Assembly (NCBI GenBank): GCA_945893075.1
Contig: CAMDDX010000003.1
Span: 1-61,876 of the forward strand
From: Planctomyces sp. SH-PL62
GTDB lineage: Bacteria; Planctomycetota; Planctomycetia; Planctomycetales; Planctomycetaceae
Direction of reading: 5' to 3'
DNA length: 61,876 nt
Shown here piece by piece: positions 25,632 through 34,867 of the stretch; positions within the stretch are counted from its first letter, which is position 1; each line of letters begins with the position of its first letter. The notes under the pieces were generated by a model that did not search any database, was not told the DNA's origin, and worked only from the letters and a program-made list of their open reading frames with translations. A program made the position numbers and the translations under genes.

Positions 25632-26912
25632 ATGGAACACCTCTGCAAACCGTGGGAACATCGACTGTCGCGCCGCGCGTGGCTCGGCGGGATGTCCGCC
25701 GCCGGGACTGCCGTCGCGAGCGGTCTGCCGTTCGACGCCGCATTCGGCGAAGAGTTGGCCAAACAGAAGAAGCAGGTTTTGTTCGTCTGGATCGACGGAG
25801 GAATGAGTCAATATGAAAGCTGGGATCCAAAACCGAACTCGCAATTCGGCGGCCCGTTTCGCCCGATTCAGACGTCGGTCCCCGGCATTCAACTCTGCGA
25901 GCTGATGCCCCGCTCGGCCAAGATCATGCAGCATCTCTGCGTCGTGCGCGGGATGTGTACTCAGGACAATTCGCACTCGGCCGGCGTGCCCCGCATTCAG
26001 CGGGGCGATCCGAAGAATCGGGGCGTGACGTATCCGTTCTTTGGCTCGTCGGTCGCGAAGCTGGTCGGCAATCAAGGGACCGGGTTGCCGGCTTATGTGT
26101 CGATCAAGCCAGGCAGCGGTGGATTCATCTATCAAGACGCCGGGTTCCTCGGCCCGCAGTTTGGAGCGGTCGCATTTGGAGACGGCAAGCCGCCGGAGAA
26201 CATGGCTCGGCCGGAATCGGTGACTGAAGCGGATGAAGAATTGCGACAGACGCTGCGCAACAAAGCGGACGAACGTTATCGCCTGCGACGTCGGCCCGGC
26301 GCGGCGGAAGCGAACGGGTATGTCTTCGAGTCGGCTCGCGAGTTGATGCGGCGGCAATCGCTGTTCGACTTATCGACCGTCGAGGCTCGCGACCGCGAGC
26401 GATACGGCGATCATGAATTCGGCCGGCACATGCTGGTCGCTCGGCGAATGCTGGAAGTCGGAGTCACCTTCGTCAAAGTCACCAGCTACGGCTGGGATAC
26501 TCACGGCGACAACTTCAACGGCCACGCGTCGCTGATGCCGCGCTACGATCAGGCTTTCGCGTCGATGATCGAAGACCTGCAAGAGCGCGGGATGCTCGAC
26601 AACGTGCTGGTCATCACGATGTCCGAGTTCGGCCGCACGCCGCGGATCAACGGACACATCGGCCGCGATCACTTCCCCGAAGCCTGGTCGCTGGCGATGT
26701 CCGGCCGAGGCGTCAAACGGGGACTCACTGTCGGCAAGACGAACGCGAAGGGGACCGCTGTCGAAGGGGACGCCTACGATATCGGCCACATGTTTCACAC
26801 CTGGTTCGCGGCGCTCGGCATCGACACGGGTAAGACGCAGTTCGACAACCACGGCCAGCCGTTGCCGATCGCTCACGAAGACATGCACGCCGTGAAGGAG
26901 GTGCTGGCATGA
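25632..26912 (+). CDS. DUF1501 (sulfatase-fold) protein, coupled to WD40
   Basis: 426 residues. The Tat-like SRRAWLGGMSAAG lies at 13-25. DUF1501 landmarks follow: FVWIDGGMSQYESWDPKPN, AKIMQHLCVVRGMCTQDNSHSA, RDRERYGDHEFG, NVLVITMSEFGRTPRI and HIGRDHFPEAWS. The ATG at 25632 is preceded by GGAGG. Its stop overlaps the start of the next gene, a WD40 protein, by four bases, so the two are made together and probably act together. It is divergent from the TPR gene, with about 200 bp of shared promoter space. Confidence 0.92.
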   Translation: MEHLCKPWEHRLSRRAWLGGMSAAGTAVASGLPFDAAFGEELAKQKKQVLFVWIDGGMSQYESWDPKPNSQFGGPFRPIQTSVPGIQLCELMPRSAKIMQHLCVVRGMCTQDNSHSAGVPRIQRGDPKNRGVTYPFFGSSVAKLVGNQGTGLPAYVSIKPGSGGFIYQDAGFLGPQFGAVAFGDGKPPENMARPESVTEADEELRQTLRNKADERYRLRRRPGAAEANGYVFESARELMRRQSLFDLSTVEARDRERYGDHEFGRHMLVARRMLEVGVTFVKVTSYGWDTHGDNFNGHASLMPRYDQAFASMIEDLQERGMLDNVLVITMSEFGRTPRINGHIGRDHFPEAWSLAMSGRGVKRGLTVGKTNAKGTAVEGDAYDIGHMFHTWFAALGIDTGKTQFDNHGQPLPIAHEDMHAVKEVLA

Positions 26913-27982
26913 CACCCGAACTCAAAGCCAAATTCACGCCGAAGACCGCGAAGAAGCGACTCGAACTGCCGCAGCAATTTGTCTCGGCGTGCTTCAGTCC
27001 CACCGGAGTGTTCCTGCTGGCCGGCAGCATGGAAGGCCAAGTCGCCCGCTGGAGCCTCGTCCCCGACCAGACGGAACCGGAACTCGCCGAGAAGTCACCA
27101 CTAATCGGGTTGACGTCGTGGGTCAGCACCTGCGCGTGCTTGCCTGATGGAAAACTCGCCGTCGCAGCGGACTCGTACGGCAATCTCGCCTGCTGGTCGT
27201 ACTGCGATGACGCGGCCGAACCGGTTTGGAAAGTCGAGAACGCGCACGACGGTTGGATTCGCTGCGTGATCGTGTCACCCGATGGCCAGAAGATCGCGAC
27301 CTGCGGACGTGACGGACGAGTTGTCTTCTGGTCGGCTGACGGCAAGAAACAATCCGAAATCAAAGTCGGCGGCGACTTGTCGGTGATGCGATTCGCGCCG
27401 GACGGCAAGTCGATGTTTATCGGAACGCTTGAAGCGAAGGTGTCCCAGTGGGAACTGGCCGGTTCGACGAAGGTCCGCGAGTTCGATGCCGGTTTGTTGT
27501 TCAAGCCGAATCGCCTGCAAGATGTCGGTGGCGTGCAGTCGATGGCCGTCAGCGCGGATGGTTCGCTGTTGCTGGTCGGTGGAACTCAACCGGAGAACGG
27601 CGGCAACGTACAAGGCAAGCCGACCCTGTTGGTCTTCGACATCGCGACGGGTGAGCAAAAGAAGAACGCGGAACTCGGTGCCGGAGGCGATGTCTACGTC
27701 ACGGATCTCGAATGGCATCCCGACGGCTGTTGGCTCATCACTACCAGCGGTAATCCCGGCCAAGGGAAGTTCATCTGCTGGCGCGTCGAAGACGAACAAC
27801 CGCTCTCCGAAACGAAGCTCTCGAACTGCCACGCGGTGCGGCAGCATCCGTCGGGCAAGTGGCTCGCGCTGCTGACAACCAACGCCAACAGCAACGGTAA
27901 CGGCAAAGTCGTGGACAAGACCGGCGAGTATCGCGGCAACAGTTCGCCGCTGGTGGTCATGACGTTTCCGCAACCGACATAA
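26909..27982 (+). CDS. WD40-repeat beta-propeller protein
   Basis: 357 residues with about seven WD-like blades, for instance VSACFSPTGVFLLAGSMEG, IRCVIVSPDGQKIATCGRDG, MRFAPDGKSMFIGTLEA and DLEWHPDGCWLITTSGN. There is no signal peptide or enzymatic domain. Its start overlaps the DUF1501 stop (ATGA) and has GGAGG seven bases upstream, so the pair forms a coupled two-gene operon. A scaffold for the DUF1501 protein is inferred, but the partner has a Tat-like signal while this one appears cytoplasmic. Confidence 0.88.
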   Translation: MTPELKAKFTPKTAKKRLELPQQFVSACFSPTGVFLLAGSMEGQVARWSLVPDQTEPELAEKSPLIGLTSWVSTCACLPDGKLAVAADSYGNLACWSYCDDAAEPVWKVENAHDGWIRCVIVSPDGQKIATCGRDGRVVFWSADGKKQSEIKVGGDLSVMRFAPDGKSMFIGTLEAKVSQWELAGSTKVREFDAGLLFKPNRLQDVGGVQSMAVSADGSLLLVGGTQPENGGNVQGKPTLLVFDIATGEQKKNAELGAGGDVYVTDLEWHPDGCWLITTSGNPGQGKFICWRVEDEQPLSETKLSNCHAVRQHPSGKWLALLTTNANSNGNGKVVDKTGEYRGNSSPLVVMTFPQPT

Positions 27983-27998
27983 AACTGCCTGATCTTTC

Positions 27999-28059
27999 GC
28001 CCTACATTTTTCGCCAGCTTCTTCCGAATTCGGGCCGAGTTGGCGAAAAATGTGGGGCG
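27999..28059. repeat. Palindrome, 19-bp arms
   Basis: Arms 27999-28017 and 28041-28059 pair at 18 of 19 bases (core ACATTTTTCGCCA). It lies just past the WD40 stop and before the next DUF1501 gene, where it could end transcription of the first operon. Confidence 0.85.
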
Positions 28060-28063
28060 ACAA

Positions 28064-29521
28064 ATGAAGACAAGAAGAAGTCTCTTCCGTAACTCGGATT
28101 CGACAATGCTCAACTTGACCGGATTGAATCGAGCTGACGAACTCTCTCGTCGCCATCTGCTGCAAGTCGGCGGTTTAGGGCTGATGGGGCTGTCGTTGCC
28201 GAACTTGTTGGCGGCTCGCGCGGGAGACCTGCGGTCGGCCGGAGCGGCGGGGTCGGGAGACCCGCGCCGAGCGCAGTCGCTGACTCCGAAGGCCGATCAC
28301 TGCGTGATCCTGTTTTTGAATGGTGGTCCATCTCATTTGGACATGTGGGACATGAAGCCCGACACGGCCGACGGGATTCGTGGCGAGTTCCAACCGATCC
28401 CCACTTCTCTCCCCGGTTACTTCGTCAGCGACCAAATGCCGAAGCTGTCTCGGCATATGCACCGCGCGACGGTGGTCCGTTCGATGCACCACGGAGTCAA
28501 CAACGCTCATGCCGCGGCCGTGTACGCCGCGATGACCGGCCACGATCGCGGTGAGATCGGTGGCGGTACACGTCCGACTGATTACCCGTCGCCGGGTTGC
28601 GTGCTGTCGATGGTCCGCCCGCCGGATCGTCCGATCGTGCCGCAAGTCCATCTGCCCTACATCACCGCCGAAGGTGCGGGTGGACCGCCTCAGCCGGGCT
28701 TCTTCGCGGGCATCCTCGGCCGTTCGCGCGATCCGCTGTTTGTGCTCCGCGACCCGAACTCGCCGGAGTTCGCGATTCCGGAACTGACGCTGCTGGCTGA
28801 TGTCTCGACCGAGCGGCTCGCGCTGCGTCGCCGCTTGTTTGAGGTCGTCGATTCGCAACTCCGCGAGCAAGCTGGCGTGAACGCCGCCGATTCAATGACC
28901 GGTTTTCAACAGCGAGCGTTGCAACTGCTCACGTCCGAAAACACGCAGCGAGCGTTTCGTCTCTCCGAAGAACCGGACGCCGTGCGCGACGCCTACGGCC
29001 GAAACACTTACGGGCAGAGTACGCTGCTTGCGCGACGATTGATCGAAGCGGGAACGCGACTCGTCACGCTGTCATGGGCACCGGATGCGAACGCGACGTG
29101 GGACACACACGGCAGCAACTTCAAAAAGCTGAAGGGAACATTGCTGCCGCAACTCGATGCCGCGTGTTCGAGCCTGCTGACGGACCTCGCTGATCGAGGA
29201 TTGCTCGAACGCACAATCGTCGCGGTGTTTGGCGACTTCGGACGGACTCCTAAGATCAACGCCAACGACGCCGGCCGAGACCACTGGAACTACTGCTACA
29301 GCCTGATGCTGCTGGGCGGCGGTTTCAAAAAAGGTTTGATCTACGGCAACAGCGACAAGACCGGAGCCTTCCCCGCGTTGGACCCGCTGATCCCTGGCGA
29401 CATCGTTTCCACAATCTATCACTGTCTCGGCCTGCGTCATGACCGCGAAATCCACGATCTCGCCAACCGCCCGTATCGGCTCGTTCCGACAGGCGATGTT
29501 GTCGATGCGTTACTCGCCTGA
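28064..29521 (+). CDS. DUF1501 (sulfatase-fold) exported protein
   Basis: About 485 residues. An ELSRRHLLQVGGLGLMGLSLPNLLAA Tat-type signal region starts roughly 25 residues from the chosen start. Conserved blocks are VILFLNGGPSHLDMWDMKPD, the MHRATVVRSMHHGVNNAHAAA metal-region, EEPDAVRDAYGRNTYGQ, ATWDTHGSNF, VAVFGDFGRTPKIN and AGRDHWNYCYS. A start at 28106 (MLNLTGLN) is as plausible as 28064 because it places the twin arginines nearer the N-terminus; starts upstream of 28060 would lie in the palindrome. It is a separate transcription unit from the DUF1501/WD40 pair. Confidence 0.9.
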   Translation: MKTRRSLFRNSDSTMLNLTGLNRADELSRRHLLQVGGLGLMGLSLPNLLAARAGDLRSAGAAGSGDPRRAQSLTPKADHCVILFLNGGPSHLDMWDMKPDTADGIRGEFQPIPTSLPGYFVSDQMPKLSRHMHRATVVRSMHHGVNNAHAAAVYAAMTGHDRGEIGGGTRPTDYPSPGCVLSMVRPPDRPIVPQVHLPYITAEGAGGPPQPGFFAGILGRSRDPLFVLRDPNSPEFAIPELTLLADVSTERLALRRRLFEVVDSQLREQAGVNAADSMTGFQQRALQLLTSENTQRAFRLSEEPDAVRDAYGRNTYGQSTLLARRLIEAGTRLVTLSWAPDANATWDTHGSNFKKLKGTLLPQLDAACSSLLTDLADRGLLERTIVAVFGDFGRTPKINANDAGRDHWNYCYSLMLLGGGFKKGLIYGNSDKTGAFPALDPLIPGDIVSTIYHCLGLRHDREIHDLANRPYRLVPTGDVVDALLA

Positions 29522-29593
29522 TCCGTGTTGTCCGCGTCATCCGTGTTCTTTGAATGATTGAGGAAACACGGATGACACGGATTTGACGGATCA
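29519..29593. repeat. ATCCGTGT-type imperfect palindrome
   Basis: Arms 29519-29547 and 29565-29593 pair with about five mismatches. They are built from repeated ATCCGTG/CACGGAT units of about 9 bp. Related elements lie at 41145-41226 and 46321-46415. Confidence 0.75.
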
Positions 29594-29635
29594 CCACGGA
29601 GTCGTCTCGTCCTTCTCTGTCTCTGGAGCTTCAGC

Positions 29636-30973
29636 ATGCCGTCTTCCAATACCCGCCGTGAATTCTTGGAACAGTCCAGCACGCTCGCCGCGACGACTGC
29701 TTCCGCCGCGTGGTTGTCTGCGTCGGAAGCGAACGCCGACGATAAGGCGAAGAGCGATCCGAATCGCCTGACCGTTGCGGTCATCGGCCCCGGTGGAATG
29801 GGGATGGCTCACACGAATCAGCTCGCGACGAACTCGGCGGTGCGAGTGGCTTATGTCTGCGATGTCGATGAGCAGCGCGCGGCGCGTGCGGCGGAGACGA
29901 TCACGAAGGGATCGGGACAGGCTCCGAAAATCGTCAAGGATATGCGGCAGGTGTTCGATGACAAAGAGGTCAAAGCGGTCTGGATCGCGACGCCGGATCA
30001 TTGGCACGCTCCGGCCGCGATCCTGGCGGCGAACGCGGGCAAACATGTCTATGTCGAGAAGCCTTGCTCGCACAACCTGCGCGAGGGGCGGCTGATGATC
30101 GAGGCGGCTCGCAAGAACAAAGTCGTCATGCAGGTCGGCACGCAAACTCGCAGCACCGCGCACGCGATCAAGGGGATGGACAAACTGAAGACCGGTGTCA
30201 TCGGCGAAATCCTGGTCGCGAAGGCATGGAACAGTCAGCGTCGCAGCACGATCGGCAAACAGAAACCGTCCGAGCCGCCGCCGCATCTCGACTACGACTT
30301 ATGGCTGGGGCCGGTGACGCATCGGCCGTATCAATCGAATTTCCTGCACGGCATCTGGCGGTGGTGGTACGACTTCGGCTGCGGCGACATCGGCAACGAC
30401 GGGGTGCATGACATCGACGTGGCACTGTGGGGCTTGGGAATGAAAACACATCCGAATCGGATCGCCGCACTCGGCGGCAAGAGCTTCTTTGACGACGACA
30501 TGCAGCACGCCGACACGCAATACATCGTCTACGAGTACGCCGCCGCGACGAAGGCCGGCCGGCCGAAGCAACTGATCTTCGAGCAACGCATCTGGTCGCC
30601 GTACGTCCAAGAAGGCTTCGAAAACGGCAACGCCTACTACGGCACCGAAGGGATGATGATCTTCGGCAAGGCCGGTAAGTACGCGGTCTACGGGCCGAAG
30701 AACAAACTGATCGAAGAATCGAGCGGCAACGCACCGGACCTCCCCGCGCATCATGCCAACTTCCTGGAGTGCATTCGCACCGGCGCGCGGCCGAACGCCG
30801 ACATCGAGATCAATCATCTTTCGACGGCGCTGTGTCATCTCGGCAACATCGCCACGCGCGCCGGCCGAGTCATTCATTTCGATCCGGCGAAGGAGCAGAT
30901 CACCGGCGACAGCGAAGCGGCGATGCTGCTAACCCGTGAGTACCGCGATCACTGGGCGAAGCCGGTGACGTAG
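29636..30973 (+). CDS. Secreted Gfo/Idh/MocA-family oxidoreductase
   Basis: 445 residues. A twin-arginine signal (TRREFLEQSSTLAATTASAAW) is followed by the Rossmann loop GPGGMG and the dinucleotide-binding strand AYVCDVDEQ. TPDHWH and the catalytic EKP in HVYVEKPCSHN come next, then the C-terminal substrate domain with DIGNDGVHDIDVALWGLGM. It is similar in plan to the protein at 100-1413, so the two are paralogues. Start ATG 29636 has GGAG upstream. The substrate is probably a sugar or inositol derivative but cannot be specified. Confidence 0.93.
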   Translation: MPSSNTRREFLEQSSTLAATTASAAWLSASEANADDKAKSDPNRLTVAVIGPGGMGMAHTNQLATNSAVRVAYVCDVDEQRAARAAETITKGSGQAPKIVKDMRQVFDDKEVKAVWIATPDHWHAPAAILAANAGKHVYVEKPCSHNLREGRLMIEAARKNKVVMQVGTQTRSTAHAIKGMDKLKTGVIGEILVAKAWNSQRRSTIGKQKPSEPPPHLDYDLWLGPVTHRPYQSNFLHGIWRWWYDFGCGDIGNDGVHDIDVALWGLGMKTHPNRIAALGGKSFFDDDMQHADTQYIVYEYAAATKAGRPKQLIFEQRIWSPYVQEGFENGNAYYGTEGMMIFGKAGKYAVYGPKNKLIEESSGNAPDLPAHHANFLECIRTGARPNADIEINHLSTALCHLGNIATRAGRVIHFDPAKEQITGDSEAAMLLTREYRDHWAKPVT

Positions 30974-31312
30974 CGATGGGAGTCGCCTCGGCAGACTTCA
31001 ACAGGCTCACCGGAAATTCATCGAGCTTCGGTCCGCGAAGTTGTTTCCGCTCACATCGCGGTGAATTGGCAGACTCTGCCAGCGCAGCCGCCTCTGCCGA
31101 TTGTGTCTGATCGCGGAGTCAGTCAGGGGACTCCAGGGAACATTCGACTTCCGAGGCGTAATCGCGCTCTCCGCGCCAAGGCGGTCACTCATTTTGACCG
31201 ACCTAATTGGGGGCTGATTGTCTCGTTCAATCGGACTGTGCCGGGACTATTGAGTCACCGTCATCGGGAAGGTTTGCCTCACCGGGATCTTCGACCAGGA
31301 GTTGCCACCACG
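30974..31312. other. Intergenic region, no gene seen
   Basis: About 340 bp between the oxidoreductase and the next gene. The downstream reading frame remains open back to 31061, but the translated sequence looks random and lacks a ribosome site. I see no strong repeat here. Confidence 0.6.
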
Positions 31313-32932
31313 ATGAAACCGCTTCGATCTTGGACTCAAGTCGGCCTGCTGCTGGCTATCTCGACCTGGACCGCGCTGAATTCGGCGCACTCCGACGACC
31401 CGATGCAGTCAGCGGCGCAGTCCTCGCGCCCGGCGGCGGTCAGTCCGGACGTTGTGCTCGAAGAGGAACCCAAGGCGGCGGTTTCCGAGGCCCTGTCGCC
31501 GGAACCGGAAACCTCGCTGCCGACCACCACCGTGATGCCCCCCACCGGCGAGTCCAACGCGCCCAAGCCACAGACTCCGATGGATATCGACGCGCAGTTC
31601 GAGACTCCGATTGAAGTCAACCCGCAGCCCGTGATCACTCCGGCTCAGCCGCGCACGGTAGAAACTCCCAAACCACAACCGGCACCAGCGCCGGCACCCG
31701 TCGTCGCTGAGCCGCCGATCGACCCGTTGCTGAAACTGGCCAACGAAGCGGTGGAGATCTCCAGCCGCCGCTATCTCACCGCCGATCTGCACACACCTTG
31801 GCAGGTCATTCACGGATTGCTCGCCTACCGGCAAGATTTCCAACTCAAAACTCAGGACGGTCACAAGATCAACGCGCTGGAATGGGCTGGCAGCGGCGTC
31901 ACCTTCCGAGGCGAATCGCTGTTCCAGAAAACCCCATACGGCGGCCGCGCGCATCCTTTCATTCAAGCCTATTGGTTCGAGGGACACCCGACGCAGTTTA
32001 TGGCCTACCTGACGATGTGCCGTCTGCCAACCACGCACGAATTCAAAACCGCGGGGGGTGAAATCGTCACCGTTCAAGACATCATCAATAACGCCAAGAT
32101 GGACGTGACTCGCGAGAAAGACGTCGAGATGACTTGGACGCTCTGGGCGCTGGCTCATTACCTGGAGCCGTCCTCTCAATGGGTCAACAAGAAGGGTGAA
32201 CCCTGGAGCATGGAAGAGTTGGTCCGCCTGGAATTGCGAAACACCATCTACGACGGCCCCTGCGGCGGCACGCACAGCCTGTTCGCGACGGCGTATGCTC
32301 GCAACGCCTACTTGCAAACTAAGCAACCGCTGCGCGGCACCTGGCTGGAAGCCGATCAAAAGATTCAACGCTTCATCGCCGAGGCCAAAGCGCTGCAAAA
32401 TCCCGACGGCAGCTTCTCGACCCACTTCTTCAAAGGACGTGGCACCAGCAACGATTTCAACACACGGATCACTAGCTCCGGTCACATGATCGAATGGCTG
32501 ATGGTGGCGCTGCCGCAATCACGCCTCTCTGAACCGTGGATTCAGAACGGGGTGCGCTGCCTTGCTCAAGACCTCATCGACAATCGGCATGTGAACGCCG
32601 AGTGTGGTCCGCTCTATCACGCGGTCGATGGCCTGCAGATTTATCGCGAGCGGATGCAGATCGCCGCACGAGTCGCACAACGCCAAACTGGCGGCGCTTC
32701 GACCATTGCGAACGGTTGGAAAGCGTCCCCCAACGGACAGTGGTCGCAGCCGAAGACGCTGGTCAGCGGCCGACAAGAAGACTCGAACCGAGCGACCACT
32801 GAGATCCAATCCAAAGTCGCGCTGACTCCGAACAAGGTCAGCACTTCGCAGCCCGGTGCCGAGACCGTCGTGCCGAAACGCAGCCGACCCGCAGTCACGG
32901 CTCAGCAACCATCCGACACGATCCGCCAATAA
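31313..32932 (+). CDS. Secreted protein with Pro-rich linker and toroid-like domain
   Basis: About 539 residues. A signal peptide (LGLL-type hydrophobic run in WTQVGLLLAISTWTALNSAHS) precedes a long Pro/Thr/Ala-rich stretch to about residue 140. A folded domain of about 290 residues then begins RYLTADLHTPWQVIHGLLAYRQDF. It contains LQNPDGSFSTHFF, reminiscent of alpha-toroid repeats, and ends near GLQIYRERM before a low-complexity tail. No catalytic motif is recognised. The ATG at 31313 is chosen because it starts the signal peptide and has AGGAG about a dozen bases upstream. Surface anchoring through the linker is a guess. Confidence 0.82.
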   Translation: MKPLRSWTQVGLLLAISTWTALNSAHSDDPMQSAAQSSRPAAVSPDVVLEEEPKAAVSEALSPEPETSLPTTTVMPPTGESNAPKPQTPMDIDAQFETPIEVNPQPVITPAQPRTVETPKPQPAPAPAPVVAEPPIDPLLKLANEAVEISSRRYLTADLHTPWQVIHGLLAYRQDFQLKTQDGHKINALEWAGSGVTFRGESLFQKTPYGGRAHPFIQAYWFEGHPTQFMAYLTMCRLPTTHEFKTAGGEIVTVQDIINNAKMDVTREKDVEMTWTLWALAHYLEPSSQWVNKKGEPWSMEELVRLELRNTIYDGPCGGTHSLFATAYARNAYLQTKQPLRGTWLEADQKIQRFIAEAKALQNPDGSFSTHFFKGRGTSNDFNTRITSSGHMIEWLMVALPQSRLSEPWIQNGVRCLAQDLIDNRHVNAECGPLYHAVDGLQIYRERMQIAARVAQRQTGGASTIANGWKASPNGQWSQPKTLVSGRQEDSNRATTEIQSKVALTPNKVSTSQPGAETVVPKRSRPAVTAQQPSDTIRQ

Positions 32933-32974
32933 GCACGGCTGACGATCGGAGTCCGTGGATTCCCTCAACGCAAA

Positions 32975-33001
32975 CGGCCGGAGAGTTTCTCTCCGGCCGT
33001 A
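32975..33001. terminator. Hairpin between convergent genes
   Basis: ACGGCCGGAGAG and CTCTCCGGCCGT form a 12-bp stem with a TTT loop. It lies between the plus-strand gene ending at 32932 and the minus-strand gene ending at 33032, so it probably stops transcription from both sides. There is no long T-tract. Confidence 0.75.
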
Positions 33002-33031
33002 AGCATTTCCACCGTTGAGCGGCTACGCGGA

Positions 33032-34360
33032 CTACATCCATTCCTTGATGGCGTGGCCTTCGAGCAATCGAATCGGACGACCATCCGGGCTTTGTACGAT
33101 CAAGTCCAGAGGCAAGCCGAGCTTCGAATAAATCGTCGCAGCGATGTCTTCGCTGAGGTATTGCCCCTTCGCAACGGTCCCGCCATCAGCGTCTGTCGCG
33201 CCGAGCACCGTGCCGCCGGGAACTCCGGCTCCGGCCATGATCGCGAAGCCGGTATTCGACCAGTGATCGCGGCCGCTGGCACTGTTGATCTTCGGCGTGC
33301 GGCCGAAATCGGTCAGCCAACACACCAGCGTCTTCTGCAACAGGCCCTGCTCTTCCAGGTCCGCCAGCAATGCTGGCAGAGCTTGATCGAGCGGCGGAAT
33401 GCGACGGTCTTTCAAGGTTTTGAAGTTGTCCGCGTGAGTGTCCCATCCGCCATCGGTCACGGTGACAAAGCGAACTCCGGATTGGACCAAACGCCGAGCC
33501 AGCAAGCAGCTTTGACCAAACTTGTTGCGGCCGTAGCGGTCTCGCAACTTCGGGTCTTCGGCCTGCATGTCGAACGCCTTCTTCGTCTCCGGCGCGGTGA
33601 TCATGTTGAGCGCCGTCTTGAAGTGTTCGTCGAGCGCGGCGAAGCGTTCTGGTTGAACGTCTGCCTTCTTCTGCAACGCATCGACGGTCGCGAGCATCTC
33701 GCGGCGGCGATCGACTCGCGCCATCGTGATGCCCTGCGGTGGCGTGATGTCGCGCACCGTGAAGTTCTCTTGGCTGGGGTCGGAACCCATCTCAAACGGG
33801 TTGTGAGCGATCCCCAGAATGCCCGACGTGCCGCCGCCGAAGCGTCGATCCACGCTGGTCCCGAGTTGCACGAACGGCGGCAACACCGACTTGAACCCGT
33901 GGTGATAGCTGACGACCGAGCCATAGGTCGGATACGTCATCGCCGGGTTGAACTTTCGGCCGGACATGACCCATTGATCCGCCGTGCCGTGACTGCCGTT
34001 GAGCGGATTCCAACCTCGCAGCAAGCCGTAGCGTTTCAGCTCGCGAGCCATGTTCGGCAGTATCTCGGTGAACTGTACGCCGGGTACGGCCGTGTCGATG
34101 ACGCTGTACTCACCTTTGACGTTGACCGGCGCATCTGGTTTTGGATCAAACGTGTCATGATGCGAAGTTCCTCCTTGGGTCCAAATGAGGATGCAGTTCA
34201 CATCGCTGCCGGATGAACTGCCGGTCTTGGCGGCCGCTTGCTTCGCGGCCAAGGCCATCGGCAGAGAGACTCCCAAACCTGCCAGCGAACCGACTTGTAG
34301 GAAGCTACGCCGTGAAACTCGTTCACAATCGCGGGTAGTGCCAGTGAGAAAGCTCAGCAT
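33032..34360 (-). CDS. DUF1501 (sulfatase-fold) exported protein
   Basis: 442 residues. VSRRSFLQVGSLAGLGVSLPMALAA is a twin-arginine signal at 16-40. DUF1501 blocks include CILIWTQGGTSHHDTFDPKPD, RYGLLRGWNPLNGSHGTADQW, EDPKLRDRYGRNKFGQ, VTVTDGGWDTHADNF, TLVCWLTDFGRTPKIN and ASGRDHWSNTGF. It is the copy most like those that pair with DUF1549/DUF1553 proteins, one of which lies about 1 kb away in the opposite direction (35290-37785). A PIN toxin cassette separates them and may have split an ancestral pair. Confidence 0.92.
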   Translation of the reverse strand: MLSFLTGTTRDCERVSRRSFLQVGSLAGLGVSLPMALAAKQAAAKTGSSSGSDVNCILIWTQGGTSHHDTFDPKPDAPVNVKGEYSVIDTAVPGVQFTEILPNMARELKRYGLLRGWNPLNGSHGTADQWVMSGRKFNPAMTYPTYGSVVSYHHGFKSVLPPFVQLGTSVDRRFGGGTSGILGIAHNPFEMGSDPSQENFTVRDITPPQGITMARVDRRREMLATVDALQKKADVQPERFAALDEHFKTALNMITAPETKKAFDMQAEDPKLRDRYGRNKFGQSCLLARRLVQSGVRFVTVTDGGWDTHADNFKTLKDRRIPPLDQALPALLADLEEQGLLQKTLVCWLTDFGRTPKINSASGRDHWSNTGFAIMAGAGVPGGTVLGATDADGGTVAKGQYLSEDIAATIYSKLGLPLDLIVQSPDGRPIRLLEGHAIKEWM

Positions 34361-34478
34361 CGCGTGATCTCCGAAGGCGGGATCGGTCAGGTGGGAATCG
34401 AACGCCAGAGGCAGGACGACGAACCGTATGGAGGGCCGACACTATGACCGTCCGGGATTCTGAAATCAACAGGTGCTT

Positions 34479-34607
34479 ATGCCGCCCGGACAAATTAAGC
34501 TATCGGCCAATCCCGCCGATGGCGTGATTCCGATGCTGCGGATACCGTCAGAAGCGCTCCATTCCTTAGTTGATCGAATTCTCGCCGACCAAGAAAGGTT
34601 CGTGTGA
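34479..34607 (+). CDS. 42-codon gene leading a toxin-antitoxin cassette
   Basis: A short frame from ATG 34479 to TGA 34605-34607, preceded by an AGGTG site. The peptide starts MPPGQIKLS and ends DQERFV. Its TGA shares a base with the ATG of the next gene (TGATG), the pattern of translational coupling. It matches no family I recognise. It could be a third cassette component, a leader peptide, or the end of a decayed antitoxin. The coupling and ribosome site are the only evidence that it is translated. Confidence 0.5.
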   Translation: MPPGQIKLSANPADGVIPMLRIPSEALHSLVDRILADQERFV

Positions 34608-34867
34608 TGCCGACACTCACCAAACCCAAGCCCAAACAAAAAGGGACGAAAAGTAAGCTCAGCCAATCGCCGACCGTTGAGGAACTCGTCGAGGCCGCCA
34701 GTCAGCTTCGCAGGGACCAATTTGAACGTCTGCGGAAGGAGTTGGAATCGGAGCAGCAGTGGCGAGCGTCTTTGGCCAGGGCGACAAAGCGGTCTCAGGC
34801 ACGCGGTCTGACGGACGAACAAATTGACGAAGTCGTGATCAGGAATCGCCGTGAAAATCGTCGCTGA
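34607..34867 (+). CDS. Putative antitoxin of a PIN-type cassette
   Basis: 86 residues, highly charged. A Lys-rich basic N-terminus is followed by two helical segments (VEELVEAASQLRRDQFERLRKELES; LTDEQIDEVVIRNRRENRR). No clear DNA-binding motif is seen. It overlaps the downstream PIN-domain gene by 17 bases, so position, size and charge point to the antitoxin that covers the PIN active site. An upstream GTG at 34604 is an alternative start. Confidence 0.7.
   Translation: MPTLTKPKPKQKGTKSKLSQSPTVEELVEAASQLRRDQFERLRKELESEQQWRASLARATKRSQARGLTDEQIDEVVIRNRRENRR

Noticed and set aside
31061..31312. 84-codon N-terminal extension of the Pro-rich secreted protein
   Set aside because: No ribosome site, random composition, and it would bury the signal peptide.
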